Shown one piece after another: positions 17,156 through 26,118 of a stretch of DNA of 64,000 nucleotides. The position numbers were made by a program, and so were the translations under genes. Within the stretch, counting starts at the first letter, position 1, and each line of letters begins with the position of its first letter. Below the pieces are notes generated by a model. That model was not told where the DNA came from, ran no database searches, and saw nothing but the letters and a program-made list of their open reading frames with translations. This DNA is from Flavobacteriales bacterium (GTDB lineage: Bacteria; Bacteroidota; Bacteroidia; Flavobacteriales_F; PHOS-HE28). The stretch lies in NCBI GenBank assembly GCA_016713875.1, contig JADJOI010000003.1, positions 3,534,001-3,598,000 of the forward strand, given 5' to 3'.

Positions 17156-20100
17156 GCGCTTCGCGCGATCTTGCGTTCGTGAGGGCGCTGATCTTGATCT
17201 GTGCATTGGTGCTGCCCGCGCTCTTGCGAGGGCAGGATGGCGGCAGGCCCCTTCGCTTCCTCAGCCTGACCGAGCGCGATGGCCTGCCGTTCCGCAACGC
17301 GCGATGCCTGCATGTGGACGACCGCGGGGCCTTGTGGATCGGCACGCGGCAGGGGCTCGCCGTGTATGATGGCGGTGTTCTTGTTCCGGTGCCGTTGGAC
17401 ACCGTTCGGACACAGCCGGACATCGCGGAGATCGTGCACGACAGCACCGGCACCTTATGGCTGGGCACAACGCGCGGGCTCTACCGTCTCGATCCGCGCA
17501 CCAGGCTCTGGAAGCACTGGAAGCTGCCATGGGTGACCAAGCGGAACGGTTTCGTGGATGCGGTCTCCAGCCTGTGCATCACGGCCGATGACCAGCTCTA
17601 TGGCGGAGGTGAAGGCGGCCTGTTCCGGTTCGATCCGGCGCATGAGCGCTTCGACAGCCTTGGCGTGAACGGGCGCAGGATCACCACGGCCAGCGCCATC
17701 ATCCGTACCGACAGCGCGGGCACGGGTTTCTGGGCGACGAACGTGGAGCACAAGCTCATGTACTTCAGCACGCGCGACGGCCTGTTCCGCCATCAGGGCC
17801 ATAACCCCGGAGCGCATCCTTTGCTCACCGGTCTGAGCGAGGAGTGCATGGTCGTTGATGGGCAGGGGAACATCTGGCTGGCCCGCAACCCCGACCCGGG
17901 CCTGCGGTGCTATTCCCCGGGCGACGGCCGCATGCGTGCATGGAGCCACCTGCCCGGGCATCCGGGGATCGCTGTGATGAGCTGGCCGGGAATGCGCACC
18001 GATGCCGCCGGGAGGATCTGGATGATGGGAACGGATTTCTATCCCATGCGCTTCGATCCAATGGACAGCAGCGTGGTGCGCGTGGCCAACGCCCCCGATG
18101 ATCCAGGGACCATCGCCAGCAACTTCATCTCCGATGTGGCCATGGACAGGGAAGGGCGCACCTGGTTCGCGACGAACAGTGGCGTGAGCGTCCTGGTGGA
18201 AGAAGGGTTCACCTATGCCGTGCATCACATGGGCCGGCTGGTCGATGACCGCACGGATGTCTATGTCGCCGCCATCGAAGGCACCGCCGATGGCACCTTG
18301 TGGATGGCCACGGAGCTGGGCCTGCTGAGCTACGATCCCCGCGCGAACGCGAAGCGCCGTGACCTGTTGGATCCCTCTGAAGCGAGGAGCAACGCCATCC
18401 TCGACCTGTGCGAGCGAGGCGGTGTGCTGTGGCTCGCCACGCGCAATGGCATCTGGTCCTTCGACCCGCATACACGTAGAGCCAGGCATTTCACCGGCCT
18501 CCCGCCGGACGCGGGGAGCATGCGCGGCGTGGTGTACGCATGGATCACGAAGGACCGCCAGGGGATGATCTGGGCCGGCACCTGGGGCCGAGGGCTCGTG
18601 CGCATCGACCCTGCCACGAACGCGTGCACCTGGTTCGCCCCCGATGACGCTGATCCGAAAGCACCGCTGAGCGGCCAGCTCTTGTGCGCGACCAGCACGC
18701 GCGATGGCGATCTCTGGATCGGTCATGGTGGCAAGGGGCTCATGCGCTATGTGACGAGCACCGGCCGGTTCGAGCGGGTGCCGGTGCACGGAATGCCGAA
18801 CGACAGCGCCCACACCATCGTGCTCGCGATCCAGGAGGATCCCAGCGGCAGGTTGTGGCTGGGCGTGCGGGACGTGGGCCTGGTGCGGTTCGAGCCAGCC
18901 ACCGGCCGCACGGAGGTCTTCGGTTACGAGCATGGTCTGCGTGGCCTGGTCATCCAAGCGATGCGGATCGACAAGCGCGGCCGTCCGTGGGTGGGTACCA
19001 CGAATGAGCTGGCCTGCTTCGATCCGGAGCAGAAGCGCTTCGTCGCCATGCCGGTGGCCCCCGGTGGGGCCTTTTCCGATTTCGAAGCGGGCTGCGCCGC
19101 GCTCAAGGACGGTGATCTCGTCTTCTCCTCGGTGAACACGCTCGTGCGGTTCGATCCGCTGAGCTTCGATGCCCCCGCTCCGCCACCCGCCCCGGCCCTG
19201 CGCGAAGCGCACGTGTACAACCACCGCCTGCCGTGGCTGCCCGGCGACAGCCTGGTGCTGGGCCATGAACAGGACCAGGTCGATCTGCGTTTCGGCGCGC
19301 CATCGTTGCCCCGCGCCATCGTCGCGTACAGCTATTTCCTCGACGGCGTTTCGCGCGAGTGGGTGACCACCGCCACCGGTGTCGCGCGTTTCGATCATGT
19401 GGCGCCGGGCGAGTACACGCTGCGGATGAAGGCGCGGGATCGATGGGGGAACTGGAGCCCGGAAGGCGCGCTCCGGTTCAGCGTGGTGCCGCCCTGGTGG
19501 CGGACGCTGTGGGCGCGCGGGCTCTTCGCGCTCGCCATCGCCGGCCTGATCGTGGTGAGCTTCCGCCTGCGGCTGAACTGGATCCGGAGGCGCGAGCGGA
19601 AGGAGGAGGCCATGGCGCGTTCCATGAACGAGCTGCGTCTGCAAGCGCTCAGCGCGCAGATGGATCCCCATTTCGTGTTCAACAGCCTCAACAGCATCGA
19701 TCGCTTCATCCTCATGCAGCGGAGCGAGGAGGCCTCCCGTTACCTGAACCGCTTCGCCAAGCTGATCCGGCTGATCCTGCACCGGACGGACCAATTGACC
19801 GTGCCGCTGAAGAAGGAGGTGGAGATGCTCGGATACTACATGGAGCTTGAATCGCTGCGGTTCGAGACGCCGTTCAGCTTCGAGCTGAAGACCGACCCGC
19901 GCCTGCTGGATCGCGATGTGCGCCTGCCGCCCATGCTGGTGCAGCCGTTCGTTGAGAACGCCATCTGGCACGGCCTGCAGCATAAGCAGGGGCCCGGTCG
20001 CCTTCAGGTGGACTTCAGACTGCACGGCGAGGACCTGCTCATCACCGTGGAGGACGATGGGGTGGGGCGCGAGGCGAGCGCGCGGATCAACGCCCAGCGC

Positions 20101-20268
20101 CGCAGCGACCACCAGAGCAAGGCCACCGAGCTCACGGAGAACCGCTTGGAACTGCTGCGCCGCAACGCCGGATTGCACAGCCGCGTGGAGATCATCGACC
20201 TTCGCGATGCGGCCGGCGAGGCCTCGGGAACACGCGTGGCGATCACGCTTTCACTCGACGAGGGGTAA
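17152..20268 (+). CDS. LytS-type sensor kinase with periplasmic beta-propeller
   Basis: I start this 1038-residue protein at GTG 17152, which overlaps the upstream stop codon as GTGA. It gives a good signal peptide (FVRALILICALVLPALLRGQ). Periplasmic two-bladed propeller repeats of the Reg_prop type follow (GALWIGTRQGLAVYD, GTLWLGTTRGLYRLD and more), then a Y_Y_Y domain (GEYTLRMKARDRWGNWSPEG) and one membrane helix. The cytoplasmic His_kinase domain carries the phospho-histidine in QMDPHFVFNSLNS (residue 840) and an N-box FVENAIWHGLQ. The next gene is its regulator. Coupling to the adhesin operon suggests it senses a surface or extracellular cue and controls that operon. Confidence 0.9.
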   Translation: MSASRDLAFVRALILICALVLPALLRGQDGGRPLRFLSLTERDGLPFRNARCLHVDDRGALWIGTRQGLAVYDGGVLVPVPLDTVRTQPDIAEIVHDSTGTLWLGTTRGLYRLDPRTRLWKHWKLPWVTKRNGFVDAVSSLCITADDQLYGGGEGGLFRFDPAHERFDSLGVNGRRITTASAIIRTDSAGTGFWATNVEHKLMYFSTRDGLFRHQGHNPGAHPLLTGLSEECMVVDGQGNIWLARNPDPGLRCYSPGDGRMRAWSHLPGHPGIAVMSWPGMRTDAAGRIWMMGTDFYPMRFDPMDSSVVRVANAPDDPGTIASNFISDVAMDREGRTWFATNSGVSVLVEEGFTYAVHHMGRLVDDRTDVYVAAIEGTADGTLWMATELGLLSYDPRANAKRRDLLDPSEARSNAILDLCERGGVLWLATRNGIWSFDPHTRRARHFTGLPPDAGSMRGVVYAWITKDRQGMIWAGTWGRGLVRIDPATNACTWFAPDDADPKAPLSGQLLCATSTRDGDLWIGHGGKGLMRYVTSTGRFERVPVHGMPNDSAHTIVLAIQEDPSGRLWLGVRDVGLVRFEPATGRTEVFGYEHGLRGLVIQAMRIDKRGRPWVGTTNELACFDPEQKRFVAMPVAPGGAFSDFEAGCAALKDGDLVFSSVNTLVRFDPLSFDAPAPPPAPALREAHVYNHRLPWLPGDSLVLGHEQDQVDLRFGAPSLPRAIVAYSYFLDGVSREWVTTATGVARFDHVAPGEYTLRMKARDRWGNWSPEGALRFSVVPPWWRTLWARGLFALAIAGLIVVSFRLRLNWIRRRERKEEAMARSMNELRLQALSAQMDPHFVFNSLNSIDRFILMQRSEEASRYLNRFAKLIRLILHRTDQLTVPLKKEVEMLGYYMELESLRFETPFSFELKTDPRLLDRDVRLPPMLVQPFVENAIWHGLQHKQGPGRLQVDFRLHGEDLLITVEDDGVGREASARINAQRRSDHQSKATELTENRLELLRRNAGLHSRVEIIDLRDAAGEASGTRVAITLSLDEG

Positions 20269-20281
20269 TGCCCTTGACCCC

Positions 20282-21028
20282 ATGTTGAACGCGATCCTCA
20301 TCGACGACGAAGCGAACGCGCGGGAGAAGCTCGGCTTCATGCTCGAGCAGTATTGCGCCGCGAGCGTGAAGCTGGTGGCGCAGGCGCGCAATGTGGAAGA
20401 GGGCCTTGCCGCGATCGCCGCGCACCGGCCGCAACTGGTCTTCCTGGATGTGGAGATGCCCGGCGAGAGCGGCTTCGACCTGTTGCGACGCGTGGGCAGG
20501 CCCGAATTCGAAGTGGTGTTCACCACGGCGCACGATCACTATGCGATCAAGGCGATCAAGTTCGCCGCCGTGGACTACCTCTTGAAGCCGATCGACGTGG
20601 ATCAGCTGCGCGAGGCCATTGCCCGCGTCGTGGAGAAGCGAGCAGGTGCCTCACAGGATTGCCGCATCGAGCAGCTGGTGGAATCCACGCGGCAGGGCGC
20701 GCAGGTGAGCAGCGTCAGCGTGCCTTCGCAGGATGGCTTCGTGCGCGTGAAGCTCACCGACATCATCTGGTGCGGGGCGGAGCGCTACTTCACCATCTTC
20801 CACCTCACGGGCGGGAAGGAGCTCGTGGCCACGCGCTCGCTGGGCGACTTCGAGGAGCTGCTCGACGGCAGCGGGTTCGTGCGCATCCACCACGGCCACC
20901 TCGTGAGCCTCGAGCACATCGCGCGCTACATCAAGGGCGAGGGCGGGCAGGTGGTGATGAGCGATGGCAGGACCCTGGACGTGAGCCGGCGCAAGAAGGA
21001 GGAGCTGATGAAGCGCCTCGGGAAGTAG
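20282..21028 (+). CDS. LytTR-family response regulator paired with the propeller kinase
   Basis: This 248-residue protein starts MLNAILIDDEANAREKLGF, 13 bases after the kinase stop. The receiver domain has Asp in LVFLDVEMPGESGFD and Lys in YLLKPIDVDQ. The LytTR domain contains FVRIHHGHLVSLEHIARYIK and ends SRRKKEELMKRLGK. It resembles the regulator at 10273-11031, so the two two-component systems on either side of the adhesin operon are related. It ends the operon that begins at 13926. Confidence 0.93.
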   Translation: MLNAILIDDEANAREKLGFMLEQYCAASVKLVAQARNVEEGLAAIAAHRPQLVFLDVEMPGESGFDLLRRVGRPEFEVVFTTAHDHYAIKAIKFAAVDYLLKPIDVDQLREAIARVVEKRAGASQDCRIEQLVESTRQGAQVSSVSVPSQDGFVRVKLTDIIWCGAERYFTIFHLTGGKELVATRSLGDFEELLDGSGFVRIHHGHLVSLEHIARYIKGEGGQVVMSDGRTLDVSRRKKEELMKRLGK

Positions 21029-21127
21029 CGCGCCCGCCAGTTATCGCGCGCGGCCGCCAGTTATCGGATGGGCCTTTTCGGGCCTGCGGGGTCGCGGGAC
21101 TTTTGGCCGCACAGAACGACAACGGCC

Positions 21128-22576
21128 ATGCGCGCGATCACGCCTTCCCTCCTTTTCCCGCTCTGCCTTGCGCCCACGCTCGCCGGCGCGCAGCTCAACA
21201 TCAGCCTCGGCGACCGGTCGATCAAAGTGAACAACGGCAGCACGCTCGAATGCTCCGGGAACGTGATCATGTCGAATGCCGCCAACCGCATCTGGCTGAA
21301 CGGCGTGCTGCGCGTGAACAACCCTTCGACCACCGCCTTCAACGTGAGCGCGGGCGGCATCGTGAACGAATACACGGGCACGGGCAGCGGAGTGGTCTGG
21401 AACATGAACCAGGCCGCCACTTACAGCCTGCCGTTCGTGAATGGCTCCGCGCAACCGATCCCCTTGGTGATCACACCGACCAGCGCGTTCGCGGGCACCC
21501 GTGATGTGTCCGCCTCCACGTACGCCAGTGCCAGCAACAACACACCTACGCCGTTCCTGGTGAGCAATACGCAGATCAACGGGAGCGAGGGCAGTACGCT
21601 GATGGCCGACCGCTTCTGGTCGCTCAGCAGCTCGCAGTTGATGGATGCGACCGTTGCGTTCAACCACGGAACGAGCGAGGATGCAGCGGCAGGCACCACG
21701 GCGATGCAGGCCAGACAGTGGTTCCTGGGCACGTGGAACAACATGGCCGCGAACCAGGTCCAGACCGGACAGCGACAGGTCACGGGCACGGTGAGCTTCG
21801 CGGCGAGCAATCGCCATTGGGTGCTGGCGCAGGAACCCGGCGTGCTGATCGCCCCGCGCATCTTCCTCGACGGTCCGTATGTGAGCGGCACAGGCATGAT
21901 GGGCGACGGCCTGCGCGCGAACAACCTGATCCCGCTCACGGAGCCGTACACCGCCATGGGTGTGCCGATGAGCAGCTACGCATGGCCGCCGATCCAGTCG
22001 TCCGTGCTCGCCATCACCGGGGGCAATGCCATCGTGGATTGGGTGCTGGTCGATCTTCATTCCAGCATGGACGCCGCACAGCGCGTGATGACGAAGGCGG
22101 CGCTCTTGCAGCGCGATGGCGATGTGGTGGAGCTCGATGGCATCTCCGCCTTGCGCGTCCCTGCGCCGGCCGGCTCGTACTACGTGGCCATACGTCACCG
22201 CAACCACTTCGGCTGCATGACCGCGGCGCCCATCGCCTTGAGCGGTGCCATCACGAGCCTCGACCTCACGCAGCCCGGCACCGCCACCTACGGCTTGAAC
22301 GCCCGCAAGAGCAACAGCGGCGTGATGACACTCTGGAGCGGCAATGTGATGCGCGACGCGATGCTGAAGTACACCGGGGCGAGCAACGACCGGGACCCCA
22401 TCCTCACGGCGATCGGTGGCTCCGTGCCCACCAACGTGGTCACTGGATACGCGCTTTCCGATGTGAACATGGACGGCTCCACCAAGTACACGGGATCGGC
22501 CAACGACCGCGACCCCATCCTCAGCAACATCGGCGGTTCCGTGCCCACCAACACGCTTACCGAACAACTCCCTTGA
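21128..22576 (+). CDS. Secreted protein with paired dockerin-like Asp-rich repeats
   Basis: I start at MRAITPSLLFPLCLAPTLAG (ATG 21128), a signal peptide; the in-frame extension to 21068 is unlikely. The 482-residue protein has a beta-rich N-terminal part of the kind seen in Bacteroidota hemagglutinin-like proteins. Its C-terminus has two copies of a motif DGS(T)KYTG.xNDRDPIL..IGGSVPTN (about 22365-22440 and 22480-22555), with Ca-binding-like spacing DVNMDGS. No T9SS sorting tail is present. It is followed three bases later by a T9SS-tailed gene, so the pair may work together at the cell surface. Confidence 0.7.
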   Translation: MRAITPSLLFPLCLAPTLAGAQLNISLGDRSIKVNNGSTLECSGNVIMSNAANRIWLNGVLRVNNPSTTAFNVSAGGIVNEYTGTGSGVVWNMNQAATYSLPFVNGSAQPIPLVITPTSAFAGTRDVSASTYASASNNTPTPFLVSNTQINGSEGSTLMADRFWSLSSSQLMDATVAFNHGTSEDAAAGTTAMQARQWFLGTWNNMAANQVQTGQRQVTGTVSFAASNRHWVLAQEPGVLIAPRIFLDGPYVSGTGMMGDGLRANNLIPLTEPYTAMGVPMSSYAWPPIQSSVLAITGGNAIVDWVLVDLHSSMDAAQRVMTKAALLQRDGDVVELDGISALRVPAPAGSYYVAIRHRNHFGCMTAAPIALSGAITSLDLTQPGTATYGLNARKSNSGVMTLWSGNVMRDAMLKYTGASNDRDPILTAIGGSVPTNVVTGYALSDVNMDGSTKYTGSANDRDPILSNIGGSVPTNTLTEQLP

Positions 22577-22578
22577 TC

Positions 22579-23328
22579 ATGATCCGCGCATGGTTCCCGT
22601 TCCTGCTGCTACCGGCAGCGCTCAATGCCCAAGCGGTGGTCGATATCCGGCTGCGGCTTGCATCGCCCAACGAGACCCACGTGGTGCTGCTGCCGCACGA
22701 CGACCACCACGGCGTGTTCAGCAGCGTGGCCTTCACCCTGCGCTGGCCAGCTGACGGAAGCCTGGAGATCACGGCCGTGCAGTCTGATCCGGCCTGCGGG
22801 GCTACGGTGGCCGTCAGCGGCGAAGCCGATGAAGAGGCGGGCCGCTACCATCAGGTCTTCGCTGGCTTCGGCTTCACCTCGCTCGATGACATCGGCGCAC
22901 CGTGGGCCGCTGGTGAAGAGGTGGTGGTGCTCACGGTATCGCACACGGGTGCGGGAGCGCTGGAGCTGGTCAATGACGACTGGTCGGCCGCGCACAACGG
23001 CGACTACTACCTCTCGCTGAACGGAGCTGACCGCACCGGTGAAGTGCTTGAAGCCTTGGCCACCGCACTGCCGGAGAACGAGCAGAGGGCCGATGCGCAT
23101 GTGATCGCTTATCCGAACCCCACGGATGGGCCGCTGACCGTGGCGATCCCCACGGGGATGGGGCCCGCGCGCGTGCGGATCCTGGATGGTGCAGGGCGCG
23201 TGGTCCTGGCACCGGGCATCGTCGCAGCAAGCATGACCGTTGATCTCGGCGCGCTCCCCGCTGGTTGCTATGTGATGCGATGCCAGGGGCCGGGATGGAT
23301 CCACGAACAACGCATAACCAAGCAGTGA
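22579..23328 (+). CDS. Secreted protein with T9SS type A sorting domain
   Basis: This 249-residue protein has signal peptide MIRAWFPFLLLPAALNAQ. A cohesin-like or beta-sandwich central domain follows (about 20-150; VAFTLRWPADGSLEITAV, GEEVVVLTVSHTGAGALELV). It ends in a T9SS type A tail (VIAYPNPTDGPLTVAIPTG and LPAGCYVMRCQGPGW). The central domain has the look of proteins that hold dockerin-type partners. The upstream neighbour, three bases away, ends in dockerin-like repeats, so cohesin-dockerin style pairing is a testable idea. That function is inference only. Confidence 0.75.
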   Translation: MIRAWFPFLLLPAALNAQAVVDIRLRLASPNETHVVLLPHDDHHGVFSSVAFTLRWPADGSLEITAVQSDPACGATVAVSGEADEEAGRYHQVFAGFGFTSLDDIGAPWAAGEEVVVLTVSHTGAGALELVNDDWSAAHNGDYYLSLNGADRTGEVLEALATALPENEQRADAHVIAYPNPTDGPLTVAIPTGMGPARVRILDGAGRVVLAPGIVAASMTVDLGALPAGCYVMRCQGPGWIHEQRITKQ

Positions 23329-23332
23329 AGCC

Positions 23333-23431
23333 ATGCGCGCGCGACGCAGGATGCCGGGCTTGCTGATGGAAGCGGTCATGCTGCTGGTCATCACAGCGGT
23401 GATCCTCATCGCCCTCTCCGTAGGCCGATAA
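23333..23431 (+). CDS. Possible 32-residue membrane peptide
   Basis: A short frame immediately after the T9SS gene (ATG four bases after its stop) encodes MRARRRMPGLLM followed by the hydrophobic stretch EAVMLLVITAVILIALSVGR. A basic start and one helix are plausible for a tiny membrane protein. It could also be a remnant of a signal region like that of the next gene. No family is recognised. Confidence 0.3.
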   Translation: MRARRRMPGLLMEAVMLLVITAVILIALSVGR

Positions 23432-23512
23432 CAGATGAGAGAGCACCACCAGCCTGCCGGAAGACGCCAGCCGAATGCACGATCGACACATGACTCCAGA
23501 ACTGAGACTTCC

Positions 23513-24277
23513 ATGAAAACAGGAACGTACATGAACGAACGGGACCGCTCGGTCACAACCGCGACGCGCTGGACATGGCGCGATCTGCAGGATGCCCTCT
23601 TCTCGTTGCTGCTGGCCATGGCCGTGGTCGGGCTCAGTGCGCTGTCGGCCGCTGCCCAGAACGGCGTGGCCATCGGAACAGGCAACCCCACCGCCGACCC
23701 TTCGGCCGCGCTGGATGTGCAGAGCACCACGCAGGGCATGCTCTTCCCACGCATGACCGCCACGCAGCGCAACGCCATCGCCGCGCCTGCCACTGGCCTC
23801 ATCGTCTTCGACACCTCATTGAACGAGTTCTTCTTCTTCGACGGAACCCAATGGCGTCAATGGGACGATTGGAGCCGCAACGGATCGGACGTGTACCGCA
23901 TGGGCAATGTGGGCATCGGCGTGGCCGACCCCGCATTCTCGCTGGACGTGAACGGAAGCGCGCGCGTGCAGGGCTACACCAAGCTCGGTGGCGATGCGGC
24001 CACGCCGGCCATCCGGCAGAAGCTCATCACCACCAACCTGGGCGCAGGGCCCAGCACCACCATCGCGCACGGCCTCGACCAATCGAAGATCATCGGCACC
24101 AGCATGCGCGCGCAAACGACCGGAGGCTCATGGGTGGATGCGAGCGAGACCGGCGGAACCGGATCCAAGTTCCTCTGGAAGCTGACGGCCGCTTCCTACG
24201 TGGTCTCGCATACCGCCGCCACCGGCGGTTTCCTGGCGAACCAACCCATCCGCATCCTGATCACCTACATGCAATGA
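23513..24277 (+). CDS. Adhesin-like modular protein, paralogue 2 (no repeat head)
   Basis: This 254-residue protein has a membrane or signal segment ending at ALSAAAQ (near residue 45). The shared N-terminal module follows (NPTADPSAALDVQSTTQG, LFPRMTATQRNAIAAPATG, FFFFDGTQWRQWD), then a short central part (MGNVGIGVADPAFSLDVNG). The shared C-terminal module has HGLDQSKIIGTSMRA and ends RILITYMQ. It lacks the 17-residue repeats of the gene at 13926. An alternative start is ATG 23531. Its stop overlaps the start of the next paralogue. Function is unknown; all four members look like short fibre proteins. Confidence 0.75.
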   Translation: MKTGTYMNERDRSVTTATRWTWRDLQDALFSLLLAMAVVGLSALSAAAQNGVAIGTGNPTADPSAALDVQSTTQGMLFPRMTATQRNAIAAPATGLIVFDTSLNEFFFFDGTQWRQWDDWSRNGSDVYRMGNVGIGVADPAFSLDVNGSARVQGYTKLGGDAATPAIRQKLITTNLGAGPSTTIAHGLDQSKIIGTSMRAQTTGGSWVDASETGGTGSKFLWKLTAASYVVSHTAATGGFLANQPIRILITYMQ

Positions 24278-24990
24278 AGAACTCCTCGATCCGCACCCAG
24301 GCACTTCGGCTCCTTGCGGCCGGCCCCTTCGTGCTCGCGACATGCTGTAGCGCTCCGGTGCAAGCGCAGAACGGCGTGGCCATCGGCACGGGCACCCCGG
24401 TGGCGCACCCGAGCGCCGTACTGGACGTGCAGTCCCAGAGCCTCGGCGTGCTCACCCCGCGCATGACCACCGCGCAGCGCAACGCCATCGCTTCGCCGGT
24501 GGCCGGCCTGCTCGTGTTCGACACCGATACGGATGACTTCTGGCTCTACACGGGAAGCGCCTGGGTGAAGCTGGATAAATGGGAACGGAGCGGCCTGAAC
24601 CACACGCGCTACGGCAACGTGGGCGTGGGCACCGTGATCCCCAGCCACGCCATCGACGTGAACGGCGATGCGCACGTGAGCGGCTACATGCGCCTTGGCG
24701 CGGACGCGCCCGGCATACGCACGAAGCGATTCACGGCATGCACTTCAGGACCGGGCACCAGTCACAGTCAGGCGCACGGCCTGGATGCCAGCAAGGTGGT
24801 GGACGTGAGCGCGACGTGGTATTGGCCGGACGATCAGGAGTACTACCCGCCGGAGTTCAGGCCCGATGTGGGCGCGCTCACCTACCGCATCACCATCGGC
24901 AATACCTACCTGAGCGCGGCAATGAGTTCCAATGCGCATCCCGGATTCGCCGGAAGCTGCGGCGTGATCCTGGTCACTTACATGGAATGA
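24274..24990 (+). CDS. Adhesin-like modular protein, paralogue 3
   Basis: This 238-residue protein has a signal peptide ending near APVQAQ, possibly a lipoprotein (LATCCSAPVQAQ). The shared N-module contains AVLDVQSQSLGVLTPRMTT and GLLVFDTDTDDFWLYTGSAW. The central segment is NVGVGTVIPSHAIDVNGDAH, and the C-module has HGLDASKVVDVSATWYW and ends VILVTYME. ATG overlaps the previous stop by four bases and the stop overlaps the next ATG, so three paralogues are translated as a coupled series. Confidence 0.75.
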   Translation: MKNSSIRTQALRLLAAGPFVLATCCSAPVQAQNGVAIGTGTPVAHPSAVLDVQSQSLGVLTPRMTTAQRNAIASPVAGLLVFDTDTDDFWLYTGSAWVKLDKWERSGLNHTRYGNVGVGTVIPSHAIDVNGDAHVSGYMRLGADAPGIRTKRFTACTSGPGTSHSQAHGLDASKVVDVSATWYWPDDQEYYPPEFRPDVGALTYRITIGNTYLSAAMSSNAHPGFAGSCGVILVTYME

Positions 24991-25706
24991 ACGACATAAG
25001 CACTTTCAACATGGCACAACAACATCGGATATTCCTCGCTCTCGTAGCATTGGGAGCCTGCTTCCTGATCGCGGACCGGACGAGCGCGCAGAGCGGCGTG
25101 GCCATCGGCGCCGGAAGCCCCACCCCCGCGAGCTGCGCGGCCCTCGATGTGCAGAGCACCACGCAGGGCGCATTGATCCCGCGCATGACCAGCGCGCAGC
25201 GCAACGCGATCGCAGCGCCCGCTCAAGGTCTGACCATCTACGACACCACCGTGGGCGATGTCTACTACTTCGACGGCACGCTCTGGCGCCGCAGCGATCA
25301 ATGGCACCGCACCGGGAGCGAAGTGAGCATCACCGGGAATGTCGGGATCAACACGCTGGTTCCCTCGTACCCGCTCGATTGCAACGGCACCGGACGCGTG
25401 CAGGGCTTCACCACGCTGGGCGATGGCGCGGAGACGAGCGCCGTGAAGATGAAACTGATCACCGGCACCCTGGCCTGGGGCATTGGGATATCGCACGGGC
25501 TGGACGCCTCGAAGATCATCGGCGTGGAAGCCATGGCCCAGGGAACGGACGGCGCATGGTACTGCCCGGGCTACGACGCGGTGAGCGGATACCGCTTCCA
25601 CTGGTACGCGGACGGCGCGACCATCCGGTTCGATGTGGACACACAAGGGGCCAGCGCCCAAGTGCTCAACCAGCCGGTCAAGCTGCTGGTGACCTATCGG
25701 CAGTGA
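24987..25706 (+). CDS. Adhesin-like modular protein, paralogue 4
   Basis: This 239-residue member has signal segment ALVALGACFLIADRTSAQ. The shared N-module contains AALDVQSTTQGALIPRMTSA and GLTIYDTTVGDVYYFDGTLW, followed by NVGINTLVPSYPLDCNGTG. The C-module has HGLDASKIIGVEAMAQG and ends KLLVTYRQ. An internal ATG at 25011 (MAQQHRIFL) is another possible start. It is the last of the coupled series. The next DNA downstream is a truncated aldehyde dehydrogenase 5' end. Confidence 0.75.
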   Translation: MNDISTFNMAQQHRIFLALVALGACFLIADRTSAQSGVAIGAGSPTPASCAALDVQSTTQGALIPRMTSAQRNAIAAPAQGLTIYDTTVGDVYYFDGTLWRRSDQWHRTGSEVSITGNVGINTLVPSYPLDCNGTGRVQGFTTLGDGAETSAVKMKLITGTLAWGIGISHGLDASKIIGVEAMAQGTDGAWYCPGYDAVSGYRFHWYADGATIRFDVDTQGASAQVLNQPVKLLVTYRQ

Positions 25707-25775
25707 GCGGGGGCTCGGGGTCGCGGATCGCGGTGTACATTGGGGCGTTCGGCGAGGCGTATTGCTTCGTTCACG

Positions 25776-26018
25776 ATGGCAACAAAGAAGAAACCCCTCG
25801 ACTGGCCCCTCGCCCCAGCCCCCGAGTCCACCGACCACGTCAAGATCCAAGAGCAATACGACCTCCTCATCAACGGCAAGTGGGTGAAGCCGAAGTCCGG
25901 CAACTACTTCGACACCATCAACCCGGCCAACGAGCAGAAGCTCGCGCGCATCGCCGAGGCCGGCGAGGCCGACAGGGGCGTCGGTGTGAAGGCCCCGCGC
26001 AAGGCCCGGATCCAGTAG
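25776..26018 (+). pseudogene. Aldehyde dehydrogenase 5' fragment (end-copy 1)
   Basis: The 80 codons begin MATKKKPLDWPLAPAPES and read LINGKWVKPKSG and TINPANEQKLARIAE, matching the start of the intact aldehyde dehydrogenase at 29739. After about codon 66 it decays (PRKARIQ, then a stop). More than 80% of the enzyme is missing. The sequence differs from the intact gene at many positions, so it is a diverged allele and not a fresh duplicate. It lies between the adhesin series and a LamG protein gene. Confidence 0.9.
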
Positions 26019-26118
26019 ATGGGCTCGCCGATTTGTTGGATCCGTTCCCTTGGTGTACCATTACGCGAGGAATTACCCGCCTGTCATGGTGGCTGGCGGG
26101 AACGCAACAACCCGCACC

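Noticed and set aside
17455..20178. 907-codon open frame antisense to the propeller kinase
   Set aside because: Low-complexity His/Gln/Arg-rich translation without domains; the plus strand encodes an unmistakable sensor kinase.
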